Counted from the stretch's first letter, positions 9,442-18,998 are shown. The stretch is DNA of 64,000 bases from Agrobacterium larrymoorei (GCF_013322225.1 NZ_JAAMFB010000043.1:124001-188000), one strand, 5' to 3'. Notes: generated by a model from the sequence alone, not told the origin. Translations and numbers: made by a program.

Positions 9442-9788
9442 CTTTCTGAGTTGGGGATTTCAAACCCATTTCAGACAAAATAAATATACCAAGCTTGGGC
9501 CCAAATTGCGCGATTATTGGTGGGAATTCAGCAATTACGGCGTGTGATACGAATGATTGTAGGCACTAAGGTCGCTTTTTCAAACGCAAACAGTATTGTA
9601 TCAATTGTCAATCAATATTCAACTTGATTGAGCAGCGAGGTGGACCAGAGTGAATATCATATTAAAAAAAAGCCCAAATTGTCGCTTTCCATTGGCATGT
9701 CAACGAACAGTATGTTCCCCGATTTTCAACTTAAATAGAAACAGTTGATGTCGTTGGTTATCTACACAGAGACGAATCTTTTCTAGCA
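9442..9788. promoter_or_regulatory. Divergent iaaH/iaaM promoter region
   Basis: This 347-bp AT-rich spacer separates the two head-to-head auxin genes and must hold both plant promoters. It includes a small inverted motif TATTGTATCAATTGTCAATCAATAT (located about 9592-9616; paired ends ATATTGA/TCAATAT class). No clear TGACG element was seen. Confidence 0.5.
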
Positions 9789-12056
9789 ATGTCAGCTTCA
9801 GCTCTCTTTGATAACCAGTGCGATCATTTCTCTACCAAAATGGTGGATCTGATAATGGTCGATAAAGCTGATGAAATGGACCGGAGGGTTTCCGATGCCT
9901 TCTTAGAACGAGAAGTTTCCAGGGGAAGGAGGATTACTCAAATCTCCACCGAGTGCAGCGCTGGGTTAGCTTGCAAAAGGCTGGCCGACGGTCGCTTTCC
10001 CGAGATCTCAGATGGGCGAAAGATAGCAGTTCTCTCCGCTTACATCTATGTTGGCAAGGAAATTCTGGCGCGGATACTTGAATCGGAACCTTGGGCGCGA
10101 GCAACAGTCAGTGGCCTCATTGCCATCGACCTTGCACCATTTTGCATGGATTTCTCCGAAGCACAACTTCTCCAAACCCTGTTTTTGCTGAGCGGTAAAA
10201 GATGTGCACCCAGCGATCTTAGTCATTTCGTGGCCATTTCAATCTCTAAGACTGCCCGCGTTCGAACCCTGCAAATGCCGCTGTATGAGAAAGGCACGAT
10301 GAAACGCGTTACCGGGTTTACCATGACCCTTGAAGAGGCCGTGCCATTTGACATGGTCGCTTATGGTCGAAACCTGATGCTGAAGGCTTCGTCAGGTTCC
10401 TTTCCAACAATCGACTTGCTCTATGACTACAGACCGTTTTTTGACCAATGTTTCGATAGTGGACGGATCGGCTTCTTTCCGGAAGATGTTCCTAAGCCTA
10501 AAGTGGCGGTCATTGGCGCTGGCATTTCCGGACTCGTGGTGGCAAGCGAACTGCTTCATGCTGGGGTAGACGATGTTACAATATATGAAGCAAGTGATCG
10601 GGTCGGAGGCAAGCTTTGGTCACATGTTTTCAAGGACGCTCCCAGCGTCGTGGCCGAAATGGGGGCGATGCGATTTCCTCCTGCTGCATCCTGCTTGTTT
10701 TTCTTCCTCGAGCGGTACGGCCTGTCTTCGATGAGGCCGTTCCCAAATCCCGGCACAGTCGACACTAACTTGGTCTACCAAGGCGTCCGATACATGTGGA
10801 ACGCCGGGCAGCAGCCACCGGAGCTGTTCCATCGCGTTTACAACGGTTGGCGTGCGTTCTTGAAGGACGGTTTCCATGAGGGAGATATTGTGTTGGCTTC
10901 GCCTGTCGCAATTACTCAGGCCTTGAAATCAGGAGACATTAGGCGGGCTCGTGACTCCTGGCAAATTTGGTTGAACCGTTTCGGGAGGGAGTCCTTCTCT
11001 TCCGCGATAGAGAGGATCTTTCTGGGCACGCATCCTCCTGGTGGTGAAACATGGAGTTTCCCTCATGATTGGGACCTATTCAAGCTAATGGGAATAGGAT
11101 CTGGCGGGTTTGGTCCTGTTTTTGAAAGCGGGTTTATTGAGATCCTTCGCTTGGTCGTAAACGAATATGAAGAAAATCAGTGGATGTGCTCTGAGGGAAT
11201 CTCAGAACTTCCTCGTCGAATAGCCTCTCAAGTGGTTAACGGTGTGTCTGTAAGTCAGCGTATACGCCATGTTCAAGTCAGGGCGATTGAGAAGGAAGAG
11301 ACAAAAATAAAGATAACGCTTAAGAGCAGGATATCTGAACTTTATGATAAGGTGGTGGTGACATCTGGACTCGCAAATATCCAACTAAGGCATTGTCTGA
11401 CATACGATACCACCATTTTTCGTGCACCAGTGAACCAAGCGGTTGATAACAGCCACATGACTGGCTCGTCAAAACTCTTCTTGCTGACTGAACGAAAATT
11501 TTGGTTAGACCATATCCTCCCGTCCTGTGTCCTCATGGACGGCATCGCAAAAGCAGTGTACTGCCTGGACTATGAGCCGCAGGATCCGAATGGTAAAGGT
11601 CTGGTGCTCATCAGTTATACATGGGAGGACGACTCCCACAAGCTATTGGCGGTCCCCGACAAAGAAGAGCGATTATGTCTGCTGCGGCACGCGATTTCGA
11701 GATCTTTCCCGGCGTTTGCCGAGCATCTAGTTCCCGCCTGCGCTGATTACGACCAAAATGTTATTCAACATGATTGGCTTACAGACGAGAATGCCGGGGG
11801 AGCTTTCAAACTCAACCGGCGTGGCGAGGATTTTTATTCTGAAGAACTTTTCTTTCAGGCGCTGGACACGACTAATGATACCGGAGTTTACTTGGCGGGT
11901 TGCAGTTGTTCCTTCACGGGTGGATGGGTGGAGGGCGCTATTCAGACCGCGTGTAACGCCGTCTGTGCAATTATCCACAATTGTGGAGGCGTTTTAGCAA
12001 AGGGCAATCCTCTCGAACACTCTTGGAAGAGATATAACTACCGCATTAGAAATTAA
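9789..12056 (+). CDS. iaaM: Tryptophan 2-monooxygenase
   Basis: Plant-expressed auxin gene (tms1), oxidising tryptophan to indole-3-acetamide. The 755-residue flavoprotein has the FAD dinucleotide-binding motif VAVIGAGISGLVVASELL at about residues 238-255, then YEASDRVGGKLWSH and GAMRFPP of the amine-oxidase family, and a C-terminal GVYLAGCSCSFTGGWVEGA block. The N-terminal ~200 residues precede the catalytic part and resemble plast proteins (PSDLSHFVAISIS, then FDMVAYGRNLM), a fusion known for T-DNA IaaM. Full length, no frameshift. Works with divergent iaaH. Confidence 0.97.
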   Translation: MSASALFDNQCDHFSTKMVDLIMVDKADEMDRRVSDAFLEREVSRGRRITQISTECSAGLACKRLADGRFPEISDGRKIAVLSAYIYVGKEILARILESEPWARATVSGLIAIDLAPFCMDFSEAQLLQTLFLLSGKRCAPSDLSHFVAISISKTARVRTLQMPLYEKGTMKRVTGFTMTLEEAVPFDMVAYGRNLMLKASSGSFPTIDLLYDYRPFFDQCFDSGRIGFFPEDVPKPKVAVIGAGISGLVVASELLHAGVDDVTIYEASDRVGGKLWSHVFKDAPSVVAEMGAMRFPPAASCLFFFLERYGLSSMRPFPNPGTVDTNLVYQGVRYMWNAGQQPPELFHRVYNGWRAFLKDGFHEGDIVLASPVAITQALKSGDIRRARDSWQIWLNRFGRESFSSAIERIFLGTHPPGGETWSFPHDWDLFKLMGIGSGGFGPVFESGFIEILRLVVNEYEENQWMCSEGISELPRRIASQVVNGVSVSQRIRHVQVRAIEKEETKIKITLKSRISELYDKVVVTSGLANIQLRHCLTYDTTIFRAPVNQAVDNSHMTGSSKLFLLTERKFWLDHILPSCVLMDGIAKAVYCLDYEPQDPNGKGLVLISYTWEDDSHKLLAVPDKEERLCLLRHAISRSFPAFAEHLVPACADYDQNVIQHDWLTDENAGGAFKLNRRGEDFYSEELFFQALDTTNDTGVYLAGCSCSFTGGWVEGAIQTACNAVCAIIHNCGGVLAKGNPLEHSWKRYNYRIRN

Positions 12057-12756
12057 TCTATGGATCCTGTTACATGTATTGAACGTTTTATAAATTGCAT
12101 ATTAATGCAATCTGGATGTTTAACGAAGAATGTAATGGCGTAAAAAGATTTATTTTATTGTATTTATCTTTCATTATGTTGAAGTTCGCAATAATATGCT
12201 GCTGTAAAATTAAAAATTATATACTGCCGTATTTATTGAAATGGCGCTGTTATTTCAAAAATATAGTTGATTTTGTTGCAATGAAAACGACTGCACGAAG
12301 TAAATAATGGACGCCGTTGTTAAGAAATTGCTATCATATGTGCCTAACTATAGCGACATTTAAGTCAATTGTGAAATAGTCGCCCTTATTTTGACGTCTC
12401 ACCTAATCAACTATTACAAACGATTTCACTCTCTCGCCAGCAATGATGATAATCAGCGCAGACAAGTGGCAGTAAAGCGCGGAAAAACGTCCTCAAGTGG
12501 CATGAATAGCTGCCTCTATAGTGCTGATTTAGTCAGCCTTATTTTGACTTAAAGGCGCCTTCGTTGGTGACAAATTGCTTTCAAGGAAACAGCCGTGCCC
12601 CACACTTTGTTGAAAAACAAGTTGCCCTTTGGAGAGACGCTAAAGCCATTTGCTCTTCAATAAGGAATCTCGAGGAAGACAATATAACAGCCTGTGATGA
12701 TACACTTCTCGAACCCAAAAAATATCAATTTGTATTCAAGATATCGCAAAACACTT
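12057..12756. promoter_or_regulatory. iaaM 3' region and ipt promoter region
   Basis: AT-rich and non-coding. Upstream of ipt are two exact copies of CCTTATTTTGAC (12384-12395 and 12537-12548), 153 bp apart. The TTTTGAC core resembles plant W-box (TTGAC) elements and recurs before other T-DNA genes here. Confidence 0.55.
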
Positions 12757-13476
12757 ATGGATCTCCGTCTAATTTTCGGTCCAACTTGTACAGGAAAGAC
12801 ATCGACCGCGATAGCTCTTGCCCAGCAAACCGGGCAGCCAGTCCTTTCTCTCGACCGGGTCCAATGCTGTCCTCAACTGTCAACCGGAAGCGGACGACCA
12901 ACAGTGGAAGAACTGAAGGGCACGACCCGTCTATACCTTGATGAACAGCCTCTTGTGAAGGGTATCATCTCAGCCAAGCAAGCTCACGAGAGGCTGATCG
13001 CGGAGGTTTATAATAATGAGGCTCACGGTGGGCTTATTCTTGAGGGAGGATCTATCTCGTTGCTCAAGTGCATGGTGCAGAGCAGTTATTGGAGCAACGA
13101 TTTTCGTTGGCGTATTATTCGCCACAAGTTAGCAGACGAGGAGACCTTCATGAAAGCGGCCAAGGCCAGAGTTAAGCAGATGTTGCACCCCGCTGCAGGC
13201 CTTTCTATCATCGAAGAGTTGGTTCATCTTTGGAATCAGCCTCAGCTGAGGCCCATACTGGAAGGGATTGATGGGTATCGATACGCCATGTTGTTTGCTA
13301 GCCAAAACCAGATCACACCCGATATGCTATTGCAGCTTGGCGCAGACATGGAGGATAAGTTGGTTCATGGGATCGCTCAGGAGTATCTCATCCATGCGCG
13401 CCGACAGGAACAGGAATTCCCTTCAATTAACGCAGTCGCTTTCGAAGGATTCGAGGGTCATCCGTTCGGAATGTAA
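12757..13476 (+). CDS. ipt: Adenylate isopentenyltransferase (cytokinin synthesis)
   Basis: Plant-expressed cytokinin gene (tmr), transferring an isopentenyl or hydroxylated prenyl group to AMP, in plastids and cytosol of tumour cells. The frame is open from 12694, but the conserved start is the ATG at 12757 ([20 protein letters not shown]), giving the family length of about 239 residues. The P-loop GPTCTGKT is at residues 8-15. [19 protein letters not shown] and [12 protein letters not shown] match the substrate-binding blocks, and the C-terminus [10 protein letters not shown] is typical. Intact. Confidence 0.97.
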   Translation: MDLRLIFGPTCTGKTSTAIALAQQTGQPVLSLDRVQCCPQLSTGSGRPTVEELKGTTRLYLDEQPLVKGIISAKQAHERLIAEVYNNEAHGGLILEGGSISLLKCMVQSSYWSNDFRWRIIRHKLADEETFMKAAKARVKQMLHPAAGLSIIEELVHLWNQPQLRPILEGIDGYRYAMLFASQNQITPDMLLQLGADMEDKLVHGIAQEYLIHARRQEQEFPSINAVAFEGFEGHPFGM

Positions 13477-13487
13477 TAGGATCTCCT

Positions 13488-13640
13488 GGCGCCCTGGGGA
13501 TTCGCTATGTTTGCGATTGGCAACGACGAACAGCCCTATCCGATGAAGACAAAAATCGCAGGACGAGTTGGTGGAAGGTATAGCCCAGGAGTATCTCAGC
13601 TATGCTCGCCTGCAGCATCGCCGCTACGCAATGCCAAAGA
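13488..13640 (+). pseudogene. 3' fragment of a second ipt-like gene
   Basis: Immediately downstream of ipt, a degraded segment encodes LVEGIAQEYLSYARLQ, matching the ipt C-terminal block [16 protein letters not shown]. It is preceded, out of frame, by residues resembling the YAMLFA region. It has no start and lacks the rest of the gene. It diverges from the intact copy, so it looks like a remnant of a different ipt/tzs allele left by recombination rather than a recent duplication. Confidence 0.7.
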
Positions 13641-13975
13641 TAGATCTATCTTTGCATAATAAAATACGATTAAGTATATTATGGAATGTTCGATTGGTAT
13701 TTGTAGATGTTTTATTTTTCATGGGCGTGTTTCATTTTGTATTGTATTTTCATAGTTTTGAAGCGAGACGTTTCATAAATAAAATTACGCACGACTAATA
13801 ATAGTAATAATAATATGTGTTTGGGCCACAATTGCTGTATTTAGACCATATTAATTGCATTGCGAGAGACGAAAATGACGAATTTTATTTCGGTACTGGA
13901 TGATATTAGAAACATGAAAAACAAAAAGATTCAAAGTACGCGTTGATAGATTAAGTTTTCTGGTAACCGCGACAC
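13641..13975. other. Spacer between ipt remnant and 6b
   Basis: AT-rich, no gene. It contains short TAATAG/TAATAA runs near 13796-13815 and is likely the 3' end region for ipt and the convergent gene 6b. Confidence 0.5.
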
Positions 13976-14596
13976 CTAACGTGTGAGATGGCACGATCCC
14001 AATGCGACAATGGGATAGTGAATGAGATCGGATAATTGGAACTCTCTCGTTTCCTCTTCCTCTTCCTCTTCCTCGTTTTCGATGCCTTCGTTATCCTCTC
14101 CTTCCTCAACATAATTACCTTGCCTGGCGTACCAACCATAACCTTGACCGCGGATTACATCAGTCCTGATCCGTATGAACAACTGGCTCATCAGGATCGC
14201 TAAAAAAAAGCCGTTTGTACTCGGACCGTGGTGGTAATTAACGAAGCCTCCTTGACCGCAACTCTGTTGCAAGATTGCGTTCATTTCTTGTGGATCCAAT
14301 AGCCATGGGGGCATTGCGGTAGCTACTGTCCCGAAGGCCGGAGAGTTGGACGGTAATAGGCGATTGAGACCACACAATTGCGCTGTTACTTCATCGACGT
14401 AAACATAGGTGAGCCTCTGGTCTGAAAGGAGATACTCGTCATCGTACGCATTTGGGTTAACAACGGAGCGGTTAAAGTATACGAGTTGTGACAGGGTGGA
14501 TCTGAAATCGGTACGACCCTGGCGCAAGTGTTGCCTCAACTCACTAACTCGTAGGATGCGTCTAAGATCGCGAACCTGCCAAGTAGGAACCGTCAT
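13976..14596 (-). CDS. 6b: Gene 6b oncoprotein (tml)
   Basis: Plant-nuclear oncoprotein of the plast family that alters cell proliferation and host range; family members have been reported as histone-chaperone-like. The frame is open from 14731, but the conserved N-terminus MTVPTWQVRDLRRILR starts at 14596, giving 206 residues, the usual 6b length. Typical 6b features are LTYVYVDEVTAQLCGLNRLLPSNS, FGTVATAMPPWLL, GFFLAILMSQLF and an acidic C-terminal run (GEDNEGIENE plus eight Glu) before LIHYPIVALGSCHLTR. The acidic run is encoded by a hexanucleotide repeat at 14051-14074. Confidence 0.93.
   Translation of the reverse strand: MTVPTWQVRDLRRILRVSELRQHLRQGRTDFRSTLSQLVYFNRSVVNPNAYDDEYLLSDQRLTYVYVDEVTAQLCGLNRLLPSNSPAFGTVATAMPPWLLDPQEMNAILQQSCGQGGFVNYHHGPSTNGFFLAILMSQLFIRIRTDVIRGQGYGWYARQGNYVEEGEDNEGIENEEEEEEEETREFQLSDLIHYPIVALGSCHLTR
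14051..14074. repeat. Hexanucleotide repeat encoding 6b acidic tract
   Basis: About four tandem copies of TTCCTC in a run encode the poly-Glu stretch of 6b on the minus strand. Length changes in steps of two Glu would keep the frame, so this tract may vary between strains. Confidence 0.8.
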
Positions 14597-15016
14597 TTCG
14601 TATATTGCCGATTTGCCGAGGGGCTGTGACAGAAATGGAGTGATGGTTCGTGTTCTTATAGTGAATGGGCAAGCGATTGTGGCCGACTCGATAGCATTTT
14701 CATGAGTGCACTTGGTAGCCTCGTCAGGCAATCAACGCGCAACAGTCGCCGCATGTGGAAATATTTCTCCAATCAGGCGCATTTTTCGCTAAATGTGTCA
14801 TATTTTTTGTCTTTTTTGTCCCAAAGTCGTGGATTTGCAGAATGTGGCAAATTCTACGCCGAACTGCTTTTTGACATTTACGCCCCAACTTTTTCTTCGC
14901 TGGGCCACCGTCGGCACGAATTTCTTGTCTTTTTTAAAGAGCGCTTGGTGCAAATTTCAGATTTCAGAGAAGATATCTATTCCGTCTGAGGCAAGTTTCT
15001 ACTTCTCAATTACAAG
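14597..15016. other. Divergent spacer between 6b and the next plast gene
   Basis: Holds promoters for 6b (minus) and the plast gene at 15017 (plus). Small frames here lack family motifs. The T-rich run around 14800-14825 is the most distinctive feature. Confidence 0.45.
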
Positions 15017-15718
15017 TTGGAAATGGAATACAATCGTCCAATGTTCCGACCGAGATACGTCAAATTTGTATCTGATTCATCGTTGGGAGATTTCCGTCTT
15101 AGGGAATCTAGGGACGCATATGTAGGGTTTATCAATAGTACATTAGCTAGTGCTCAGAAAGTGTTGGAGGAATCAATTCTAAAAACTAAGGTTTGCGCAG
15201 CCGACGGGAGGTTAGCGCATTTTTCTGAAGCGCCGTGTCTGCGGGGTCCTTCTTTTGACACCTTGTATTCAGTGCTTCCCGGCACTGATTTGTGGTACGT
15301 CTACGGTAGTTCCGACGAAATTCATCGGTTTGTGGAGTGCGGAAAATTTTTGTGCACTACGGCTTCCAGATTTGTCGCCTGTACTGAATCGCCTTACACC
15401 GACGGAGTGACATCCCAGACGATATGGAAATGGCACAACCAGATCTCACCTGGCTCTCGGCTTTCCCTGAAGGATGTGGAGGCGTTTTTCGCTTTCCTGC
15501 CGAATGTATCGTTTTTCAAGACGAACTATTCACTTCTCGAAATCCATGGCATGCATCAGCGCAAGTTTCTTGCCCCAATCCCAGGTTCACGGTTTAGATG
15601 CGAAGTTGTCGCGTTTGGTGAGGCCTTTCCGCCGTCGCCTAAGCTCGTACCAGATGCGAAGATTGTCAGCGTTGAGAGGCTTTCTAAGTGGTCCTACGGT
15701 AGTTGTTTCCGGTGTTAG
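15017..15718 (+). CDS. Plast (RolB/RolC) family protein between 6b and nos
   Basis: 233-residue T-DNA protein with the full plast layout: FINSTLASAQKVLEES (about 36-51), LWYVYGSSDEIHRFVECGKF (about 94-113), ACTESPYTDGVTSQTIWKWHNQISPG (split here as SPYTDGVTSQTIWKW and NQISPGSRL), VEAFFAFLPNVSFFKTNYSLLEIHG and FRCEVVAFGEAFPPSP. It is most like the plast protein at 39378 in T-DNA 2. By position it could be the counterpart of gene 6a of other plasmids, but I cannot confirm that. Function in the plant is unknown; family members change growth. Confidence 0.85.
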   Translation: MEMEYNRPMFRPRYVKFVSDSSLGDFRLRESRDAYVGFINSTLASAQKVLEESILKTKVCAADGRLAHFSEAPCLRGPSFDTLYSVLPGTDLWYVYGSSDEIHRFVECGKFLCTTASRFVACTESPYTDGVTSQTIWKWHNQISPGSRLSLKDVEAFFAFLPNVSFFKTNYSLLEIHGMHQRKFLAPIPGSRFRCEVVAFGEAFPPSPKLVPDAKIVSVERLSKWSYGSCFRC

Positions 15719-16142
15719 ATTAGCGCAGAGTGTTGATTGTGAATGTGTATTGCTTTTCAAATATTAATGTTAACTGAATCTTGAGTGTGTTTTTAACGTT
15801 ATATTATATCATGGGGTTTTTGTATTGTAATATAAAGTAATTCCGGATTGTGATAATTAGTAGTTAAGAATGTCTGTGTGAGGGGATTTCCTCTAGGAAA
15901 AATTTGATTTTATACGAAATTAACATCCTTTATTTTGTTGCTAGATTAATATAGAAAACATAAAAATAACAAAGTCGAAAGCACAAAAAACACACTTGAT
16001 AAGAAAAATACGCGTTACATTTTACATAAATATGATAATTCAACAGAAATAATATTAGATGCATCGCAATACGGTGATAGGCGTGCGGACTTATGAACTT
16101 TATTACAAGAGGTTGGAACGAACTGCGTGGCGCACGTCTTCT
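15719..16142. other. Convergent 3' spacer between plast gene and nos
   Basis: AT-rich and non-coding; AATAAT/AATATTA runs near 16030-16060 could serve as nos polyadenylation signals. Confidence 0.5.
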
Positions 16143-17381
16143 TTACTTCATCATCTCATCCTTAACAAGTATGGTGGCACCAAAGCGGATCAAGTCTCCT
16201 GACCTGAAGTTACCAATCACGCTGGATGTTTTGTCAGTTGGCGGAAAGTTTGCCTTTCCCGCATGAATAATATTGATGAACGCGCGGGTGAGGGGCATCT
16301 CGATTTTGGTAATAGTTGCAATTGCCGCGATATCCTCCAATGAGCATAATTCCTCAGAAAAATAACGATGTTCCATGTTGTCAGGGCATGCATAATGCAC
16401 GTTATGAGGTGATGGTGCGAGGCAATATTCCCTTAGGGTCGCATAATTAGTGCCATATTCATCATTGCATTCCTGCAAGAGAGAATTGAGATGCAACCCA
16501 CACGCTTTGGCAACCTTCCGGCGCTCTTGGTCTACCTGCTCTTGAACATTGCAAACGTAAGTGTTGGATCCTTCACCATAAAAGAAAAAGTCCGTCTCGG
16601 CTCGTGGGGTTCGCTCGTCTAGTTCAAGAAGCCACTGCTCAGCTCTTTTGGTAAGGGAATTGACAGGGTCGCGCAATCTTCCGATGTTCATAACAGCGGC
16701 AATCGCATGAGTGATATAGTTGGAAAAGAACAGCACCTGCAATGGTGGGATGGGGATGATCCTAGCCGTAAATAGCTGGGCGAAGATGATCTTGATATCT
16801 TCGGGTAAATCGATGACGCCAACATCATTTCGATGAATTGGGAAACACGACAGTCCGAAAGAAGCTTTCATTTCCTTGATGTTGACCTTACATTTTTTTT
16901 TATCCGATAGCTTAGACGTTGTGGGCGAATTATCCGTCTCGAGTATTCGCTTGCATTGCAGCTGCCTCTCGTACTTCATGGAAAACCCATGGCCGCAGAC
17001 GACGAGAATATCCTTTTCTGCGAGTTCACCGTTGAAGTTGGCTAGTTCACTGACGAAGCTGTCGTGAACGTCCGCACGGGTGACAATAATCAGTAGATGG
17101 CTGGAGCGAATAACTGCGAGCAGATCATCAGAGGCTGAGACCGTAAATGAACCGTTGATCACTCCCTCGGTGGTGACGACTCCTTCGTTGGCTTTGATTG
17201 CTGAGATCGATCCTGGATGATCCGCTGGTGCCCACAGAGCCGTGGAAACGTGCCGAGAGGCGAACCAAGCCGCTAATGCAGTCCCAGCGTGACCAGAACC
17301 GAGGACACCTACAGTCAAGGGAAGCGGATGATGACCTGCGGCTGGGACAGGTAGAGAAGTTGAGGATGAAGCGAGAGCCAT
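16143..17381 (-). CDS. nos: Nopaline synthase
   Basis: Plant-expressed opine synthase joining arginine and 2-oxoglutarate by NADPH-dependent reductive condensation to nopaline. The 412-residue protein has the N-terminal Rossmann motif GVLGSGHAGTALAAWFASRH (about residues 25-44) and the octopine/nopaline dehydrogenase C-terminal domain. It closely follows the classical nopaline synthase along its length (LWAPADHPGSISAIKANEGV, FFFYGEGSNTYVCNVQEQ, YCLAPSPHNVH, GNFRSGDLIRFGATILV). It lies next to the right border, as in pTiC58. Upstream are CATAAATTCC as TATA-like box and an ocs-type element at 17529. Confidence 0.97.
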   Translation of the reverse strand: MALASSSTSLPVPAAGHHPLPLTVGVLGSGHAGTALAAWFASRHVSTALWAPADHPGSISAIKANEGVVTTEGVINGSFTVSASDDLLAVIRSSHLLIIVTRADVHDSFVSELANFNGELAEKDILVVCGHGFSMKYERQLQCKRILETDNSPTTSKLSDKKKCKVNIKEMKASFGLSCFPIHRNDVGVIDLPEDIKIIFAQLFTARIIPIPPLQVLFFSNYITHAIAAVMNIGRLRDPVNSLTKRAEQWLLELDERTPRAETDFFFYGEGSNTYVCNVQEQVDQERRKVAKACGLHLNSLLQECNDEYGTNYATLREYCLAPSPHNVHYACPDNMEHRYFSEELCSLEDIAAIATITKIEMPLTRAFINIIHAGKANFPPTDKTSSVIGNFRSGDLIRFGATILVKDEMMK

Positions 17382-17528
17382 TATCGAATATTTTGGTTGA
17401 GAGAGAATATGAGATATCTGATTGAGTTCCGAAAGGAATTTATGTCAAACGTCAGTTGCGTTGTGGCAAGAAACTCTTGCTGGCTGACAGTGACCTGAGG
17501 CGACTTTTGTACGCCCAACAGTGGTTTC

Positions 17529-17548
17529 TGACGTACGTGCTTAGCTCA
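17529..17548 (-). promoter_or_regulatory. nos upstream ocs-type element
   Basis: TGACGTACGTGCTTAGCTCA on the plus strand; read toward nos this is TGAGCTAAGCACGTACGTCA, the bipartite TGACG-type element of the nopaline synthase promoter. It lies about 150 bp before the nos ATG. Confidence 0.88.
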
Positions 17549-17723
17549 TTAAAACTCTAGCAGCCGGCGGCTGAGTGGCTCCTTCAACTTTAAAGTTCAA
17601 TCCATCCCAAAATTAAAACGGCTTGTCCAACGTCATCGCCCCGGTCAATAGCGTGGCTGCCTTAAATTTTGCGCTCCTGATCGGTTTGTCCTTTTCCGTA
17701 ATCAATTGTAAATATCCAGTGTT

Positions 17724-17748
17724 TGACAGGATATATTGGCGGGTAAAC
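17724..17748. repeat. T-DNA 1 right border repeat
   Basis: 25-bp border beginning TGACAGGATATATTGGC and ending GGGTAAAC, which matches the classical nopaline right border. T-strand synthesis starts here, so nos enters the plant first. Confidence 0.97.
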
Positions 17749-17776
17749 CTAAGAGAAAAGAGCATTTATTAGAATA

Positions 17777-17790
17777 TTTGTATGTTTGTA
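17777..17790. promoter_or_regulatory. Overdrive-like sequence outside right border
   Basis: TTTGTATGTTTGTA, about 30 bp outside the border, shares TGTATGTTTGT with the octopine-type overdrive, the VirC1-binding transfer enhancer. A weaker TTCGTTTGTATGTGC follows at about 17815. Function is inferred from sequence and position only. Confidence 0.6.
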
Positions 17791-17886
17791 AGAGCGTGAA
17801 AGACTCATTCGATCGTTCGTTTGTATGTGCAAGCCCCATAGAGCCCGTTCTAGATGCTCGACGGTCCACGCGCTATTGGCATCTCT

Positions 17887-18951
17887 TCAACTTCCCAAAG
17901 TTCGGAAAGCCTGACGACGCAGCAACATTCCAAAGAGATCTCGAGGCTCGTCCGGATCGGCTATTAGGTCGAGTGGGCTGCTGTGGCTTGATCCCTCAAC
18001 GCGGTCGCGGACGTAGCGCAGCGCCGAAAAATCCTCGATCGCAAATCCGACGCTGTCGAAAAGCGTGATTTGCTTGTCGCTCTTTCGGCCGACGTCCTGG
18101 CCAGTCATTACGCGCCAAAGTTCCGTCACAGGATGATCTGGCGCGAGTTGCTGGATCTCGCCTTCAATCCGGGTCTGTGGCGGAAACTCCACGAAAATAT
18201 CCGAACGCAGCAAGATATCGCGGTGCATCTCGGTCTTGCCTGGGCAGTCGCCGCCGACGCCGTTGATGTGGACGCCGGGCCCGATCATATTGTCGCTCAG
18301 GATCGTGGCGTTGTGCTTGTCGGCCGTCGCTGTCGTAATGATATCGGCACCTTCGACCGCCTGTTCCGCAGAGGTGCACGCCTCGATCTGAAACCCGAAC
18401 CGCTGGAGATTGCGGCTGCAGCGAGCGGTTGCCTCCGGGTCGATATCGTAAAGCCGTATCCGATCGATATGGAGCAGCGCCTTGAAGGCGAGCGCCTGGA
18501 ACTCGCTCTGGGCACCGTTGCCGATCAGCGCCATCGTGCGCGCATCTTTACGCGCCAGATATTTTGCCGCGATCGCGGAGGTTGCGGCCGTTCGCAAGGC
18601 CGTCAGGATTGTCATTTCCGACAGCAGCAGCGGATAGCCGCTATCGACATCGGAGAGCACGCCGAACGCGGTCACCGTCTGGCGTCCCGACTTCGTGTTT
18701 TTCGGGTGGCCGTTGACGTATTTAAAGCCGTAGAGGGTGCCGTCGCTCGTCGGCATGAGTTCAATCACGCCGTCCCGCGAATGCGAGGCGATGCGTGGAA
18801 TCTTGTCGAAGCTTTCCCAGCGCCGGAAATCTTCTTCAATGTAGCCGGCCAGTTGAACAAGGAAGTTCTCGACCCCGGTGCTGACCACCAGGTCCATCAT
18901 GTTCTCAACACTGATGAACGGAACGATGTTGAGGTTGGCAATTGCGGGCAT
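17887..18951 (-). CDS. ocd: Ornithine cyclodeaminase
   Basis: Bacterial cytoplasmic enzyme converting ornithine to proline plus ammonia, the last step in using nopaline-derived arginine. The frame is open from 19002, but the ATG at 18951 (MPAIANLNIVPFISVENMMDLVV) has a better ribosome site (GAAGGGGG) and gives 354 residues, the usual length. Motifs of the ornithine cyclodeaminase/mu-crystallin family: ALIGNGAQSEFQALAF (NAD-binding), ADIITTATADKHNATIL and GVHINGVGGDCPGKTEMH, with the catalytic Asp in the latter. Terminal gene of the nox-arc operon. Confidence 0.95.
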   Translation of the reverse strand: MPAIANLNIVPFISVENMMDLVVSTGVENFLVQLAGYIEEDFRRWESFDKIPRIASHSRDGVIELMPTSDGTLYGFKYVNGHPKNTKSGRQTVTAFGVLSDVDSGYPLLLSEMTILTALRTAATSAIAAKYLARKDARTMALIGNGAQSEFQALAFKALLHIDRIRLYDIDPEATARCSRNLQRFGFQIEACTSAEQAVEGADIITTATADKHNATILSDNMIGPGVHINGVGGDCPGKTEMHRDILLRSDIFVEFPPQTRIEGEIQQLAPDHPVTELWRVMTGQDVGRKSDKQITLFDSVGFAIEDFSALRYVRDRVEGSSHSSPLDLIADPDEPRDLFGMLLRRQAFRTLGS

Positions 18952-18998
18952 CTTTTGGCCCCCTTCATTGGTTTGATAGACTGTCGGACGAGCCCGGA

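Larger units (their letters stand above)
2825..17748. mobile_element. T-DNA 1 (nopaline/agrocinopine oncogenic T-DNA)
   Basis: Region between the outermost left border repeat (2825) and the right border repeat (17724-17748), both in direct orientation. It holds acs, gene 5, gene 7, iaaH, iaaM, ipt, 6b, a plast gene and nos. An internal border repeat at 5134 means that Vir-dependent processing could also release a shorter core (5134-17748) or a small acs-only unit (2825-5158). Confidence 0.92.

Noticed and set aside
12095-12307. 70-residue frame downstream of iaaM
   Set aside because: AT-rich, hydrophobic by composition only, no family motif; it falls in the iaaM 3' region.
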